Positions 24,149-33,213 of a stretch of DNA of 64,000 nt are shown here, piece by piece. Made by a program: the position numbers and the translations under genes. The DNA comes from Winogradskyella sediminis (GTDB lineage Bacteria > Bacteroidota > Bacteroidia > Flavobacteriales > Flavobacteriaceae), in NCBI RefSeq assembly GCF_003387355.1, contig NZ_QUNH01000001.1, positions 1,126,023 through 1,190,022 on the forward strand. Reading direction: 5' to 3'. Position 1 is the first letter of the stretch, and every line of letters begins with the position of its first letter. Below the pieces are notes generated by a model, which did no database searches, had not been told where the DNA came from, and saw only the letters and a list, made by a program, of their open reading frames with translations.

Positions 24149-25360
24149 ATGGAAACTGTGAATCAAATAATAAGATATATTATCAATAGTTTTGAAGTTA
24201 TTATACTCATTTACTTTGCTGTATCTAGTGTATACGTCTTACTTTTTGCTTTAGCTGGTCATGGCTACAAAAGACGAAAGGTTTTTACTAATCAAAATAT
24301 AAATAGCATGGCTGTTTTTATTCCAGCCTATAAGGAAGATGCTGTGATTGTAAGTGTAGCAAAAACAGCATTAGAACAACATTATCCATCTGCTAATTTT
24401 GATGTGATAGTGATCGCAGACTCATTACAAGCAGAAACGCTTACTAATCTTAAAAAACTTCCTATTAAATTAGTAGAGGTAGATTTTGAAAATAGTACAA
24501 AGGCTAAAGCGTTAAATGCAGCAATTAATAGCTTATCTGAGAATTATGATTATGCCATCATTCTCGATGCAGATAATATAATGGAAGCCGAGTTTCTAAA
24601 TAAAATGAATAATGCCTTTAATCATGGCTTTCAGGTAGTTCAGGCTCATAGAAAGGCGAAAAATTTAAATACATCTTTTGCTATTTTAGATGCTGCAAGC
24701 GAAGAAATTAACAACCATATTTTTAGAAAAGGTCATAGTGCTTTAGGATTGTCTTCGGGTTTAATTGGTTCTGGTATGGGCTTTGAGTACCGTTTGTTTC
24801 AATCAATTATGAAAACTGTAACAGCTGTTGGTGGTTTTGATAAAGAATTGGAATTTGAATTAGCAAAAAATAACATTACAATCGAATATCTTCAGGATAC
24901 CGTAGTTTTAGATGAAAAAATTCAGCGATCGTCAGACTTTTCTAATCAAAGAAGACGTTGGTTAGCGACACAATTTATCTATTTTAAACGCAATTATAAA
25001 TTAGGGTTTAAAGCACTTCTCAATGGAAATATGAATTTCTTTGATAAAGTGTTTCAGATGATGGTACCACCTAGAATTCTATTATTAGGTGTAACCACAA
25101 TCATTACGCTCATTTACATATTAATCGATTTCGGATTTAAAGTAAATACCTTCATATCTAGCTATTACTGGATAATTACTTACGCATTATTAATCGCTAC
25201 GTTTGTTTTAGCCTTGCCTAAATCATTTTACAATGCAAACACCTTAAAAGCTATGGCTTCAATGCCTTCTGCGTTCTTTAGGATGTTCCGTTTGCTTTTT
25301 AATTTAAAAGGTGCAAATTCAAAATTTATTCATACATCACACGGTGTCACAAAAAACTAG
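24149..25360 (+). CDS. Membrane GT2 glycosyltransferase
   Basis: 403 residues. One N-terminal membrane helix (about 15-38), a GT-A domain with VFIPAYKED, VIVIADS, the metal-binding DADN in IILDADNIME, and the acceptor motif QRRRW (like processive synthases), then three C-terminal helices (about 310-375). It is the second enzyme of the unit after the PRTase-HAD protein. Processive or single-addition action cannot be decided; the Q(R/Q)xRW motif alone is shared by both kinds. Confidence 0.87.
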   Translation: METVNQIIRYIINSFEVIILIYFAVSSVYVLLFALAGHGYKRRKVFTNQNINSMAVFIPAYKEDAVIVSVAKTALEQHYPSANFDVIVIADSLQAETLTNLKKLPIKLVEVDFENSTKAKALNAAINSLSENYDYAIILDADNIMEAEFLNKMNNAFNHGFQVVQAHRKAKNLNTSFAILDAASEEINNHIFRKGHSALGLSSGLIGSGMGFEYRLFQSIMKTVTAVGGFDKELEFELAKNNITIEYLQDTVVLDEKIQRSSDFSNQRRRWLATQFIYFKRNYKLGFKALLNGNMNFFDKVFQMMVPPRILLLGVTTIITLIYILIDFGFKVNTFISSYYWIITYALLIATFVLALPKSFYNANTLKAMASMPSAFFRMFRLLFNLKGANSKFIHTSHGVTKN

Positions 25361-25363
25361 AGG

Positions 25364-26527
25364 ATGAAAATTGGTATTGAAGCCCAGCGATTATATCGTC
25401 CGCATAAGCACGGAATGGATAGAGTAGCGTTAGAGTTGATTAAGAATTTGCAAGTCTTAGACAAAGAAAACGATTACGTTATTTTTGTGAAACCTGATAC
25501 TGATAACACGGTAATTTCGGAAACTGAGAATTTTAAAATTGTTGAAGTAGAGGCCGCATCTTATCCTATTTGGGAACAGTTAAAACTTCCAAAAATGGTA
25601 AAAGCGCATCAATGCGATGTGCTTCATTGTACCAGTAATACCGCACCTTTATTTATAGATGTGCCATTGGTTACAACACTTCACGATATTATTTTTAAAG
25701 AAACAAGTGTTTTTTCGCAACTGATTAGTAGCGCTTCTTGGTATCAAAAATTCGGAAATTTTTACAGAAGATTAATCGTTAATAAAGTTGTAAAGCAAAG
25801 CGACGTGCTCATCACAGTTTCTAATTTTGAAAAAGAAAATATTAGCAATAGGTATCAGCTTCAAACATCAAAAATAAATACGGTTCATAACGGTGTAAAT
25901 ACAAATTTTGTATCCAGTTTTAACAGGTTTGAAATTGAACGGGTCAAACAAAACTATCAATTACCTCAAAATTTTTTATTACACCTTGCCAATACCGATC
26001 CTAGAAAGAATACAGCACGAGTGCTAAGGGCATTTTATAAATATATTGGCACTACTACAGATGATGTTAAACTTGTTTTGGTCGGACTGAATGAAGCTAC
26101 TTTAAACACTCTATTAAAACAAATTGGTTTAGGTAAAGTACTTAAAGATAAAATAGTCCTTACAGGATATGTGTTAGATGAAGATTTACCCATTATATTT
26201 CATTTAGCTGAGGTTTTCTTGTTCCCTTCGTTGCGCGAAGGTTTCGGCATCCCTATTATTGAAGCTATGGCTTGTGGTGTTCCGGTAATTACTTCAAACA
26301 CTTCGTCTATGCCAGAGGTGGCGGGCGATGCGGCATACTTAGTAAATCCTAAAAATGAAACAGAAATTTTTGAAGCTATTCTAAAAATACGTGTAGTCAC
26401 AACCTTAAAAAAAGAGCTTATTAAAAAAGGACTTAAGCAGTACCAATTATTTACATGGGAAAATGCGGCAAAAAAAGTTTTAGAAATTTATAAGCAATTC
26501 GATAAAAAAAATAGTCAGTCGTTATGA
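25364..26527 (+). CDS. GT4 glycosyltransferase
   Basis: 387 residues, no membrane helix. GT-B fold with N-terminal MKIGIEAQRLYRP and HGMDRVALEL, a central linker, and a GT4 C-terminal domain carrying TDPRKNTARVLRAF, 'FLFPSLREGFGIPIIEAMACGVPVI' (the EX7E donor-binding motif: E-GFGIPIIE) and 'SSMPEVAGDAA'. This is a retaining transferase of the mannosyl/glucosyl kind. Its stop overlaps the next transferase gene by four bases (ATGA). Confidence 0.92.
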   Translation: MKIGIEAQRLYRPHKHGMDRVALELIKNLQVLDKENDYVIFVKPDTDNTVISETENFKIVEVEAASYPIWEQLKLPKMVKAHQCDVLHCTSNTAPLFIDVPLVTTLHDIIFKETSVFSQLISSASWYQKFGNFYRRLIVNKVVKQSDVLITVSNFEKENISNRYQLQTSKINTVHNGVNTNFVSSFNRFEIERVKQNYQLPQNFLLHLANTDPRKNTARVLRAFYKYIGTTTDDVKLVLVGLNEATLNTLLKQIGLGKVLKDKIVLTGYVLDEDLPIIFHLAEVFLFPSLREGFGIPIIEAMACGVPVITSNTSSMPEVAGDAAYLVNPKNETEIFEAILKIRVVTTLKKELIKKGLKQYQLFTWENAAKKVLEIYKQFDKKNSQSL

Positions 26528-27726
26528 TACAAGATAGAGACATAATAGTCATTGGTATACAACCTTGGGATATTAAAATTGGCAGTAATTGTAAGAACAT
26601 TGCTGCAGAGTTTGCTAAGCATAATCGTGTATTGTACGTTAATCCACCATTAGACAGAATTACCAAATACAAGCAAAAACAGGAAGAACATATTCAGAAA
26701 CGATTAAAAATTGCGAAAGGTGAAGCACCTGATTTACAAAAAATAGAGCACAACTTATGGAATCTGTATCCAAAAACATTAATAGAATCAATCAATTGGA
26801 TTAATAACGCATCTGTCTTTGATTTTTTTAATAAACGTAATACAAAACTGTTTGCGCAAGATATAAAAGCGGCTGCAACCCGTTTAGGCTTTAACAATGT
26901 TTTGTTGTTTAATGATAGTTCCATGTTCTTAGGGCTTTATTTAAAAAACTATTTAAATCCTGATGTCTACACATATTATGTTAGAGATAATTTAATAAAA
27001 GTTCCGTATTGGAAAAAACATGGAGAACGCATAGAACCTCAGGTCATTGCTCAGGCAGATGTTGTGGTTAATAATTCTGAATACTATGTAGATTATACTT
27101 CAAAATATAATGCCCATAGTTTTATGGTAGGTCAGGGTTGCGATGTCACTATGTTTAACGATGAAGATGGGGTTATAAAAATACCACAAGAGTTTGCAGC
27201 CATCAAGGGACCAGTTATTGGCTATGTTGGGTCGCTAACAACCTTGCGTTTAGATATTGAATTAATTACGTTTATAGCTCAACAACGACCAGATTGGAAT
27301 ATCGTTTTAGTAGGGCCTGAAGATGACAATTTTAAGGCTTCTAGTTTACATCAGTTATCTAATGTTTATTTTTTTGGGAACAAGCCGGCAGACCAATTAG
27401 CGTCATATATAAAAGGTTTTGATATTGCTATAAATCCTCAGGTTGTTAATGAAATTACTATAGGTAATTACCCCAGAAAAATAGATGAATATTTAGCCAT
27501 GGGTAAACCTGTAGTTGCCACAACCACTAAGGCTATGCAAATGTTTAAAGATTACACCTATTTAGGTGAAACAAAGGAAGATTATGTGCAATTAATAGAA
27601 AAAGCACTATCTGAACATTCAGATATTAAAGCAAAACAACAAATTGATTTTGCAAATACGCATACTTGGAGCAATAGTGTTAACGCTATTTATAACGCTA
27701 TGCAATCCTCATTAAAAAATAATTAG
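26524..27726 (+). CDS. GT-B glycosyltransferase
   Basis: 400 residues, soluble. N-terminal half starts with IIVIGIQPWDIKIGSNCK and has the pattern of group 1 transferases that act on exopolysaccharides; C-terminal half has 'GPVIGYVGSLTTLRLD', 'IVLVGPEDDN', 'QLASYIKGFDIAINP' and the donor-site 'PRKIDEYLAMGKPVVAT'. Start overlaps the GT4 stop. Donor and acceptor are unknown. Position in the operon suggests it adds the sugar after the GT4 enzyme. Confidence 0.88.
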   Translation: MIQDRDIIVIGIQPWDIKIGSNCKNIAAEFAKHNRVLYVNPPLDRITKYKQKQEEHIQKRLKIAKGEAPDLQKIEHNLWNLYPKTLIESINWINNASVFDFFNKRNTKLFAQDIKAAATRLGFNNVLLFNDSSMFLGLYLKNYLNPDVYTYYVRDNLIKVPYWKKHGERIEPQVIAQADVVVNNSEYYVDYTSKYNAHSFMVGQGCDVTMFNDEDGVIKIPQEFAAIKGPVIGYVGSLTTLRLDIELITFIAQQRPDWNIVLVGPEDDNFKASSLHQLSNVYFFGNKPADQLASYIKGFDIAINPQVVNEITIGNYPRKIDEYLAMGKPVVATTTKAMQMFKDYTYLGETKEDYVQLIEKALSEHSDIKAKQQIDFANTHTWSNSVNAIYNAMQSSLKNN

Positions 27727-27728
27727 TT

Positions 27729-28346
27729 ATGTCTTTTGTAACAGCAATAAAATCAAATCCGACTTTAAAACGACTTGCGCATTGGTCCATACTTATACCT
27801 AATCAAGCAAGACCACGTTTATGGATAAAATGGTTTGTAAACCCTTTTGTTCATCATAGAGGAAAAAATTCTTGTATTAGAAGACGAACAAGACTCGATG
27901 TAGTGCCTTGGAGTAAATTTAGTTTAGGAGACGCATCAACTATAGAAGATTTTTCTGCGTTAAATAACGGAGTAGGAGATGTTATAATAGGGAATAGAAC
28001 TCGTATCGGATTAAGTAATACTATTATTGGTCCGGTAACCATTGGTGACGATGTAAGGTTGGCACAAAATGTGGTGTTATCGGGTTTAAATCATAACTAT
28101 GAAGGTATTGAGAGTCCAATTCACGAGCAAGGTGTTTCTACAAAACCTATAGTTATAGAATCGGAATCTTGGATTGGAGCCAATGTTGTTATCGTTCCAG
28201 GTGTTACCATTGGTAAACATTCTATTGTCGCAGCTGGTAGTGTGGTGACTAAAAGTATGCCACCATATTCTGTTATAGTTGGTAATCCGGCAAAAGTTTT
28301 AAAACAGTATAATCCTGAAACTCAACTTTGGGAGAAAACAATTTAA
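27729..28346 (+). CDS. Hexapeptide-repeat acyltransferase
   Basis: 205 residues. The C-terminal two thirds are left-handed beta-helix hexapeptide repeats (IIGNRTRIGLSNTIIG, 'VTIGDDVRLAQNVVLSG', 'SWIGANVVIVPGVTIGKHSIVAAGSVVT') ending with the typical YSVIVGNPAKVLK. His in GLNHNYEG is at the place of the usual catalytic His of xenobiotic-acetyltransferase-type enzymes. It should O-acetylate (or acylate) a sugar of the repeat unit in the cytoplasm. Last gene of the Wzy unit, 2 bases after the preceding transferase. Confidence 0.9.
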   Translation: MSFVTAIKSNPTLKRLAHWSILIPNQARPRLWIKWFVNPFVHHRGKNSCIRRRTRLDVVPWSKFSLGDASTIEDFSALNNGVGDVIIGNRTRIGLSNTIIGPVTIGDDVRLAQNVVLSGLNHNYEGIESPIHEQGVSTKPIVIESESWIGANVVIVPGVTIGKHSIVAAGSVVTKSMPPYSVIVGNPAKVLKQYNPETQLWEKTI

Positions 28347-28375
28347 AGCCGTTTGCGTAAAGATAGGAAACAGTC

Positions 28376-28460
28376 TATCGATACTAATCGGCGATTTGTC
28401 TATACAGAAAGTCATCATAAAGAAAATTAATAAAATTCATCTAGTGACGGTCTAATTTTA
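28376..28460 (+). promoter_or_regulatory. Phased-box promoter of the last glycosyltransferase unit
   Basis: TATCGATAC (28376), TGTCTATAC (28397) and TAAAGAAAA (28418) are each 21 bp apart; the -7 element TAATTTTA (28453-28460, final A for G) begins 35 bp after the last box. It sits 30 bases after the acyltransferase stop and 17 before the next ATG (28477). Confidence 0.66.
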
Positions 28461-28476
28461 CGGTAAAATCAACGTC

Positions 28477-29667
28477 ATGGAAACTTTAAAAGTATTGTTC
28501 TGGATTTTATTAATCATCATTATATACACGTATGTTGGCTATGGCGTTGTGCTGTATGCGTTGGTGAAAATTAAACGACTTTTTAAAAGAAAGACCGAGG
28601 ATACTTTCAGTGCTGATGAATGGCCAGAAGTCACCCTTTTAATTCCAGCATACAACGAGAGTGATTATGTGAGCCAGAAGATGAAGAACACCATGCAGTT
28701 GAATTATCCCTCAGACAAATTGAAAATTGTATGGGTTACAGACGGATCTAATGACGGTACGGACGCTCGCTTAAAACAATATGATAATGTAGAGCTCTAT
28801 CATAAAGACGAAAGAAAAGGTAAAATAAATGCTATGAACCGCGTAATGCCTTTTGTAAAAACGCCTATAGTCATTTTTAGTGACGCAAATACAGATCTCG
28901 GCAAAGATTCAATTATTCATATTGTTAATTGTTTTAAAGATGCCAAAGTAGGTTGTGTATCTGGTGAAAAAAGAATTGTGGATAAGACTAGTGATGCTGC
29001 AGCTGGAGCCGGAGAGGGTTTATATTGGAAATATGAATCCATGTTAAAAAAATGGGATGCAGAGTTGTATTCAGCTGTTGGTGCAGCTGGCGAATTATTT
29101 GCAATTAGAACTGAGTTGTATCAAGAAGTTGAACAAGATACGTTGTTAGATGATTTTATAATCTCTTTAAGAGTTGCTCAACAAGGTTATACCATACAAT
29201 ATAATCCTGAAGCCTATGCTATAGAAACAGCTTCTGCAAATGTAAAAGAAGAATTAAAACGAAAAGTTAGAATTTCAGCAGGTGGTATACAGTCTGTAAT
29301 AAGACTACATGCTTTACTTAATATTTTTAAATATGGTGTTTTATCATTTCAGTATATATCGCATCGTGTTTTGCGTTGGACGGTAACTCCGCTTAGTTTA
29401 TTATTGTTACTTCCGATATCTGCGATTTTAGCAGCAAACGTTGGTTTTAGTAGTCTTCATTTTTATAGTCTATTTTTCTGGGCACAATTACTGATGTATG
29501 TCTGTGCTTTATTAGGTTGGTTGTTAGAAAATAATGCTACAAGTGTTAAAATACTATTTGTACCTTACTATTTCTTTATCATGAATTTATCCGTAGTCCT
29601 CGGTTTTTTTAGGTTTATAAATAATAATCAATCGGTAAACTGGGAACGTGCAAAAAGAGCACACTAA
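28477..29667 (+). CDS. Membrane GT2 glycosyltransferase
   Basis: 396 residues. N-terminal membrane helix (about 5-27), GT-A domain with VTLLIPAYNES, IVWVTDGSNDGTD, the metal site SDAN in VIFSDANTDLG, 'VGAAGELFAIRTELY' and 'LLDDFIISLRVAQQG', with KRKVRISAGG in place of the common QRxRW acceptor motif; three C-terminal helices (about 300-385). It belongs to the same broad class as the enzyme at 24149 but differs in its motifs. It has its own phased-box promoter. Confidence 0.88.
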   Translation: METLKVLFWILLIIIIYTYVGYGVVLYALVKIKRLFKRKTEDTFSADEWPEVTLLIPAYNESDYVSQKMKNTMQLNYPSDKLKIVWVTDGSNDGTDARLKQYDNVELYHKDERKGKINAMNRVMPFVKTPIVIFSDANTDLGKDSIIHIVNCFKDAKVGCVSGEKRIVDKTSDAAAGAGEGLYWKYESMLKKWDAELYSAVGAAGELFAIRTELYQEVEQDTLLDDFIISLRVAQQGYTIQYNPEAYAIETASANVKEELKRKVRISAGGIQSVIRLHALLNIFKYGVLSFQYISHRVLRWTVTPLSLLLLLPISAILAANVGFSSLHFYSLFFWAQLLMYVCALLGWLLENNATSVKILFVPYYFFIMNLSVVLGFFRFINNNQSVNWERAKRAH

Positions 29668-29699
29668 TAGTGCATTTTAATAAAGAAAATTCAGCAAAT

Positions 29700-30161
29700 A
29701 TGCACGTAGGCCTCATCATTGTATTTAATCATTTTAAGGATTCACAGCTTAAGTCAGATTTTATTACTTCACTCAAAGCACTTCATAATATTAAGATTTG
29801 TTTGGTCTGTAATAGTAATGATGATATAGTGTTGGAGCAGCTTAACGAGATCGCTTATCACGGAGATCATATAGCTGTTGTAAGTACCAAACGAACCAAA
29901 TCAACTTCTTCCGCAGTAAAAGCTGGAGCCAGATATGTATATAACCATTATAACCTTAAATATGTGGGTTATATCGCTGATTTTTCAAGTTTAGAGAGTT
30001 TTGAATTTGTAAAAAAATTTGAGAGTCATCAGCAAACTATAATCACTTTAATTAAAGAAGAAATCGCTGCGAAAAAAGTTAAACAAACTTATTACCAAAG
30101 TTTGTTTTCAATACCTAAACACCTAGATAAGGTGTTAGCAATGTCTCAAAAGATAAGTTAA
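29700..30161 (+). CDS. Short GT-A-like protein, function unknown
   Basis: 153 residues from ATG 29700; a GTG at 29670 would add ten residues. The sequence follows the first half of a GT2 fold: HVGLIIVFNHFKDS strand, 'NIKICLVCNSNDDIVLEQL', an Ala-Gly helix 'SSAVKAGARYVYNHYNLKYVGYI' and then ADFSS where the metal-binding DxD would be. The acceptor half is absent. It may be a reduced transferase or an accessory subunit of the GT2 encoded just upstream (33 bases). No clear family assignment. Confidence 0.6.
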   Translation: MHVGLIIVFNHFKDSQLKSDFITSLKALHNIKICLVCNSNDDIVLEQLNEIAYHGDHIAVVSTKRTKSTSSAVKAGARYVYNHYNLKYVGYIADFSSLESFEFVKKFESHQQTIITLIKEEIAAKKVKQTYYQSLFSIPKHLDKVLAMSQKIS

Positions 30162-30177
30162 AATACATTCTGCAATT

Positions 30178-30262
30178 CGTCGATAGTAAATAGCTTTCTA
30201 GCCCTTGTGCTATACGACATATAGAAAATATAAATCTCGCGTCTAATTACGAGGTAATTTTA
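30178..30262 (+). promoter_or_regulatory. Phased-box promoter of the LruC lipoprotein gene
   Basis: CGTCGATAG (30178) and TATAGAAAA (30220) are 42 bp (two periods) apart, with a poor match between them at 30199. The -7 element TAATTTTA (30255-30262) starts 35 bp after the last box, as at 28453. The -7 element ends only 5 bases before the predicted ATG at 30268, so translation more likely starts at the in-frame ATG 30286, or the mRNA is nearly leaderless. Confidence 0.58.
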
Positions 30263-30267
30263 CAGAA

Positions 30268-32274
30268 ATGAAAAAACAAGTTATTATGAAAATAAATATT
30301 TTACACGTGTTAAGCCTAGCGCTTTTAGTTGTTTTTGGCTCTTGTGCTAAACCAGACATTAATGGAGATGGATCATCTTCAACGGATACGGATAATAGTA
30401 TTAATGTTCCTGAAGGCTTTGACTATAGTACCTATAGAACCGTAGATATTGTAATTAATGATAACGAATCTGCTAAATATGATGTCTATGCTTACATAGA
30501 AGATCCTTATTTTTTAGGAAGTGAAACGTTTGTTAACCAATCTAATGAAACGGTCACTGAAAATATTTACAGAAATGACATTATTAACAAGTTAATTTTT
30601 TCAGGAGTAACTCAGAATGGCCTTCTTAAGCAGTCTATTAATATTCCTACATTTTATGATAAAGTGTATATTCGAAGAGTAAAGGATTTAAATTATACGT
30701 CTTCAATAGAAGAGATTTATAGCAATGAGGTTAATTATACACACTTTACATCTTCAGGAAGATCATCTACGGATAGTACCATTGTAAACGATTATTTATA
30801 TTGCGTTAATGGTTCTGGTGAGTTATTTCAAGTTAATCCTTTAGATGGAGTGCTTACCTATATATCAGATATGCCAATGGGAAGTTGGACTTGTGCAATA
30901 GACCAAGAAAATAAAGTATTGTACTCTATTGGAAAAAGTAATCCGCATCCACTTATGAAATACTCAATAGAAAATGATACATGGGAAACCGTGGCTAATT
31001 TAGGTATTGGTGGACCAAGATTAGACTTCAATAAAAATGATGGTTTACTGTATTTTTCTAACTTAGATAAATTATACACATTTGATCCAGCAAATGGAAA
31101 TAACTTAAATATATGGACCATTAACGATTTACATAATACAAGTGGTGGTGATTTAGCATTTGCTGAAGATGGTACCTTATTTTTATGTACGTTCTCTGGT
31201 TTGTACCGTTTAGAACTTAATGCTAATGGCGAATATGATAGCTATCGTATTAGTGCAGATAATTTACCTTTCTCACCAACTTCTATGACGTTTGATTCTA
31301 ATCAAGAATTATGGTTGGCAAGTAATGGTAATAGTTCAGATTTAATTATTATGGATACCGTAACAGGTGGTTGGCAGTATGCCTATGGTGTAAGTGCCAA
31401 TAATACTACTGATTTTGGAGTGACAATAAATGATCTTACAACCTTTAGAGTTTATTCTGAAGATACAGATAATACCGATACAGATGGAGATGGGATTTTA
31501 GATAGAGATGATGCCTACCCAGAAGAAGCAGATAAGGCTTTTGAAATGTTTACACCAAGTAAATACGGTACAGGAACCATTGCTTTTGAAGACCTATGGC
31601 CTTCTAATGGTGATTATGATTTTAACGATATGGCTTTAAATTATCAAGCAATCGCCGTATTAAATTCCGATAATTTAGCAGTACAAATAGACTTTATTGC
31701 TAAGGTGAAATCAAATTCAGCAGGTTATATAAATGGAATAGGAGTAGAAATAGAAGGGTTAACTAGTGATCAAATTGAAAGTGTCTCAGGAACGAGTTAT
31801 ACCGAAAATTATATTCAAGTAGCTACCAATGGAACTGAAACCAATCAAGCTAAAGCGGTTGTGATATTAACAGATAATGCTATTAATTTAACGAACCAAA
31901 CAACTATTTCTATCAAATTTACGGAACCAGTATCTACAGAAGCGTTGGGAGTTGCACCATTTAATCCGTTTATTATTGCAAATAAGGTTCGTGAAAATGA
32001 AATACACTTGCCTTATTATAATCCTACAAGTTTGGGTAATAATAGTATTGAGATCGAAGGTTTAAATAACGATCCTAATGGAAACTACGTATCTAGTAAT
32101 GGTTATCCTTGGGCAATTAGTATTATACACGATTTTAATGTGCCAAAAGAAGCTGTAAAAATTAACGACGCTTATAATTATTTTAATGAGTGGGCAGAAT
32201 CAGGTGGAACACAGGCTTTAGATTGGTATAAGGATAATCCAGGTAATAGAAATTCAAATTTATTAACCGACTAA
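30268..32274 (+). CDS. LruC-domain lipoprotein with beta-propeller-like region
   Basis: 668 residues from ATG 30268; ATG 30286 (six codons in) is equally good and fits the promoter better. Lipoprotein signal with lipobox FGSC. Residues about 150-400 repeat strands such as YLYCVNGSGELFQVNPLDG and 'DGLLYFSNLDKLYTFDPANG', suggesting a propeller. A calcium-type segment DTDGDGILDRDDA (about 400-412) leads to a LruC domain (DUF4842) with FEDLWPSNGDYDFNDMALNY. LruC proteins are surface lipoproteins of unknown role in Bacteroidota and Leptospira. The shared promoter type places it in the exopolysaccharide regulon, perhaps binding or anchoring the polymer. Confidence 0.82.
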   Translation: MKKQVIMKINILHVLSLALLVVFGSCAKPDINGDGSSSTDTDNSINVPEGFDYSTYRTVDIVINDNESAKYDVYAYIEDPYFLGSETFVNQSNETVTENIYRNDIINKLIFSGVTQNGLLKQSINIPTFYDKVYIRRVKDLNYTSSIEEIYSNEVNYTHFTSSGRSSTDSTIVNDYLYCVNGSGELFQVNPLDGVLTYISDMPMGSWTCAIDQENKVLYSIGKSNPHPLMKYSIENDTWETVANLGIGGPRLDFNKNDGLLYFSNLDKLYTFDPANGNNLNIWTINDLHNTSGGDLAFAEDGTLFLCTFSGLYRLELNANGEYDSYRISADNLPFSPTSMTFDSNQELWLASNGNSSDLIIMDTVTGGWQYAYGVSANNTTDFGVTINDLTTFRVYSEDTDNTDTDGDGILDRDDAYPEEADKAFEMFTPSKYGTGTIAFEDLWPSNGDYDFNDMALNYQAIAVLNSDNLAVQIDFIAKVKSNSAGYINGIGVEIEGLTSDQIESVSGTSYTENYIQVATNGTETNQAKAVVILTDNAINLTNQTTISIKFTEPVSTEALGVAPFNPFIIANKVRENEIHLPYYNPTSLGNNSIEIEGLNNDPNGNYVSSNGYPWAISIIHDFNVPKEAVKINDAYNYFNEWAESGGTQALDWYKDNPGNRNSNLLTD

Positions 32275-32344
32275 GCTTGTACTGTAAGATCCTAGAAATG
32301 TAATAATTCTAAGGGGTTAGACTAAAATAATAGAGAGATAATTC

Positions 32345-32352
32345 TATATTTG
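32345..32352 (+). promoter_or_regulatory. Flavobacterial -7 element before the PhnA-like gene
   Basis: TATATTTG matches TAnnTTTG. Transcription would begin near 32358, which is after the upstream in-frame start at 32350 and supports the ATG at 32377. No clear -33 TTG is seen at 17-23 bp. Confidence 0.5.
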
Positions 32353-32376
32353 CTCATCCATAAAATAAATAATAAG

Positions 32377-32940
32377 ATGAGTATAGAAAAAACACTTCAA
32401 CAAAGAAGTAACGGTTGCTGTGAATTATGTGGTAATACTGAGAAACTATCTGTTTACGAAGTGCCAGACACTAAAGATTTAGCCTTATATGCTTGTAATC
32501 TGTGTGTCAATCAAATGACTGATTCTGATGCTATCGACATCAATCACTGGAGATGTCTTAATGATAGTATGTGGAGTGAGCACGATGCCGTAAAGATTAT
32601 GGCTTGGAGAATGCTAAATAGAATTGAAGCAGATTGGACCCAAGATCTTTTAAATATGATGTATTTAGAAGATGATATTTTAGAATTAGCTAAGGCCTCT
32701 GGAGACGGTGAAGATGAGGATGATAAATTAATTCATAGAGATGTTAACGGAGTCATTTTAGAACATGGAGACTCTGTGGTTTTAATAAAAGATCTTAAGG
32801 TAAAAGGGTCTAGTATGGTGGCCAAGCAAGGTACTGCTGTTAGAAATATTAGGTTAGATCATGAAAATGAAACCTATATAGAAGGAAGAGTAGATGGCCA
32901 ACAAATTGTTATTATTACGGACTATGTAAAGAAGACCTAA
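32377..32940 (+). CDS. PhnA-domain zinc-ribbon protein
   Basis: 187 residues from ATG 32377 (an upstream TTG frame is not used; see the -7 element). N-terminal zinc ribbon with Cys pairs CELC (near residue 15) and CNLC (near 43), then an acidic linker (GDGEDEDDK), and a C-terminal PhnA domain (about 120-187): 'GVILEHGDSVVLIKDLKVKGSS', 'VRNIRLDHENETYIEGRVDG', ending IVIITDYVKK. PhnA was named for alkylphosphonate loci but is not an established part of phosphonate breakdown; no phn genes lie here. Cytoplasmic, function unknown. Confidence 0.85.
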   Translation: MSIEKTLQQRSNGCCELCGNTEKLSVYEVPDTKDLALYACNLCVNQMTDSDAIDINHWRCLNDSMWSEHDAVKIMAWRMLNRIEADWTQDLLNMMYLEDDILELAKASGDGEDEDDKLIHRDVNGVILEHGDSVVLIKDLKVKGSSMVAKQGTAVRNIRLDHENETYIEGRVDGQQIVIITDYVKKT

Positions 32941-32984
32941 TAAAGGTTGTTTTGATACAGAAAGTATCAAATAAATACAATTTA

Positions 32985-33023
32985 AAAGCTTGATTCTTAA
33001 TTGATTCGGGCTTTGTTTTTTTT
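32985..33023 (+). terminator. Rho-independent terminator
   Basis: A 12-pair stem with G-T pairs and one mismatch: AAAGCTTGATTC (32985-32996) against GATTCGGGCTTT (33003-33014), 6-base loop, followed by a T-run to 33023. Ends the PhnA transcript. Confidence 0.85.
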
Positions 33024-33213
33024 ATTTAATACGATGTTGTTTATCGAGATTATCAACCAAATAATTCGAGTTAACAAGGCAAATTGGCGCTTTGTCGAAA
33101 ATAACTGAAAATCATATGGTTAAATCCGATATTGTGGTAATCCCTCTAAATAATATCGTAAAGTTTGCTGATTAATAGCCTCAATTAGTATCAACACTTA
33201 AACATTATTTATT

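Noticed and set aside
33042-33170. TATCGAGAT (33042) and ATTCGAGTT (33064) before the STAS gene, resembling the phased boxes
   Set aside because: They are 22 not 21 bp apart and no TAnnTTTG lies 35-36 bp after a box. A weak AACTGAAAA/ATCCGATAT pair (33103/33124) is in register with an imperfect -7, but too poor to claim.
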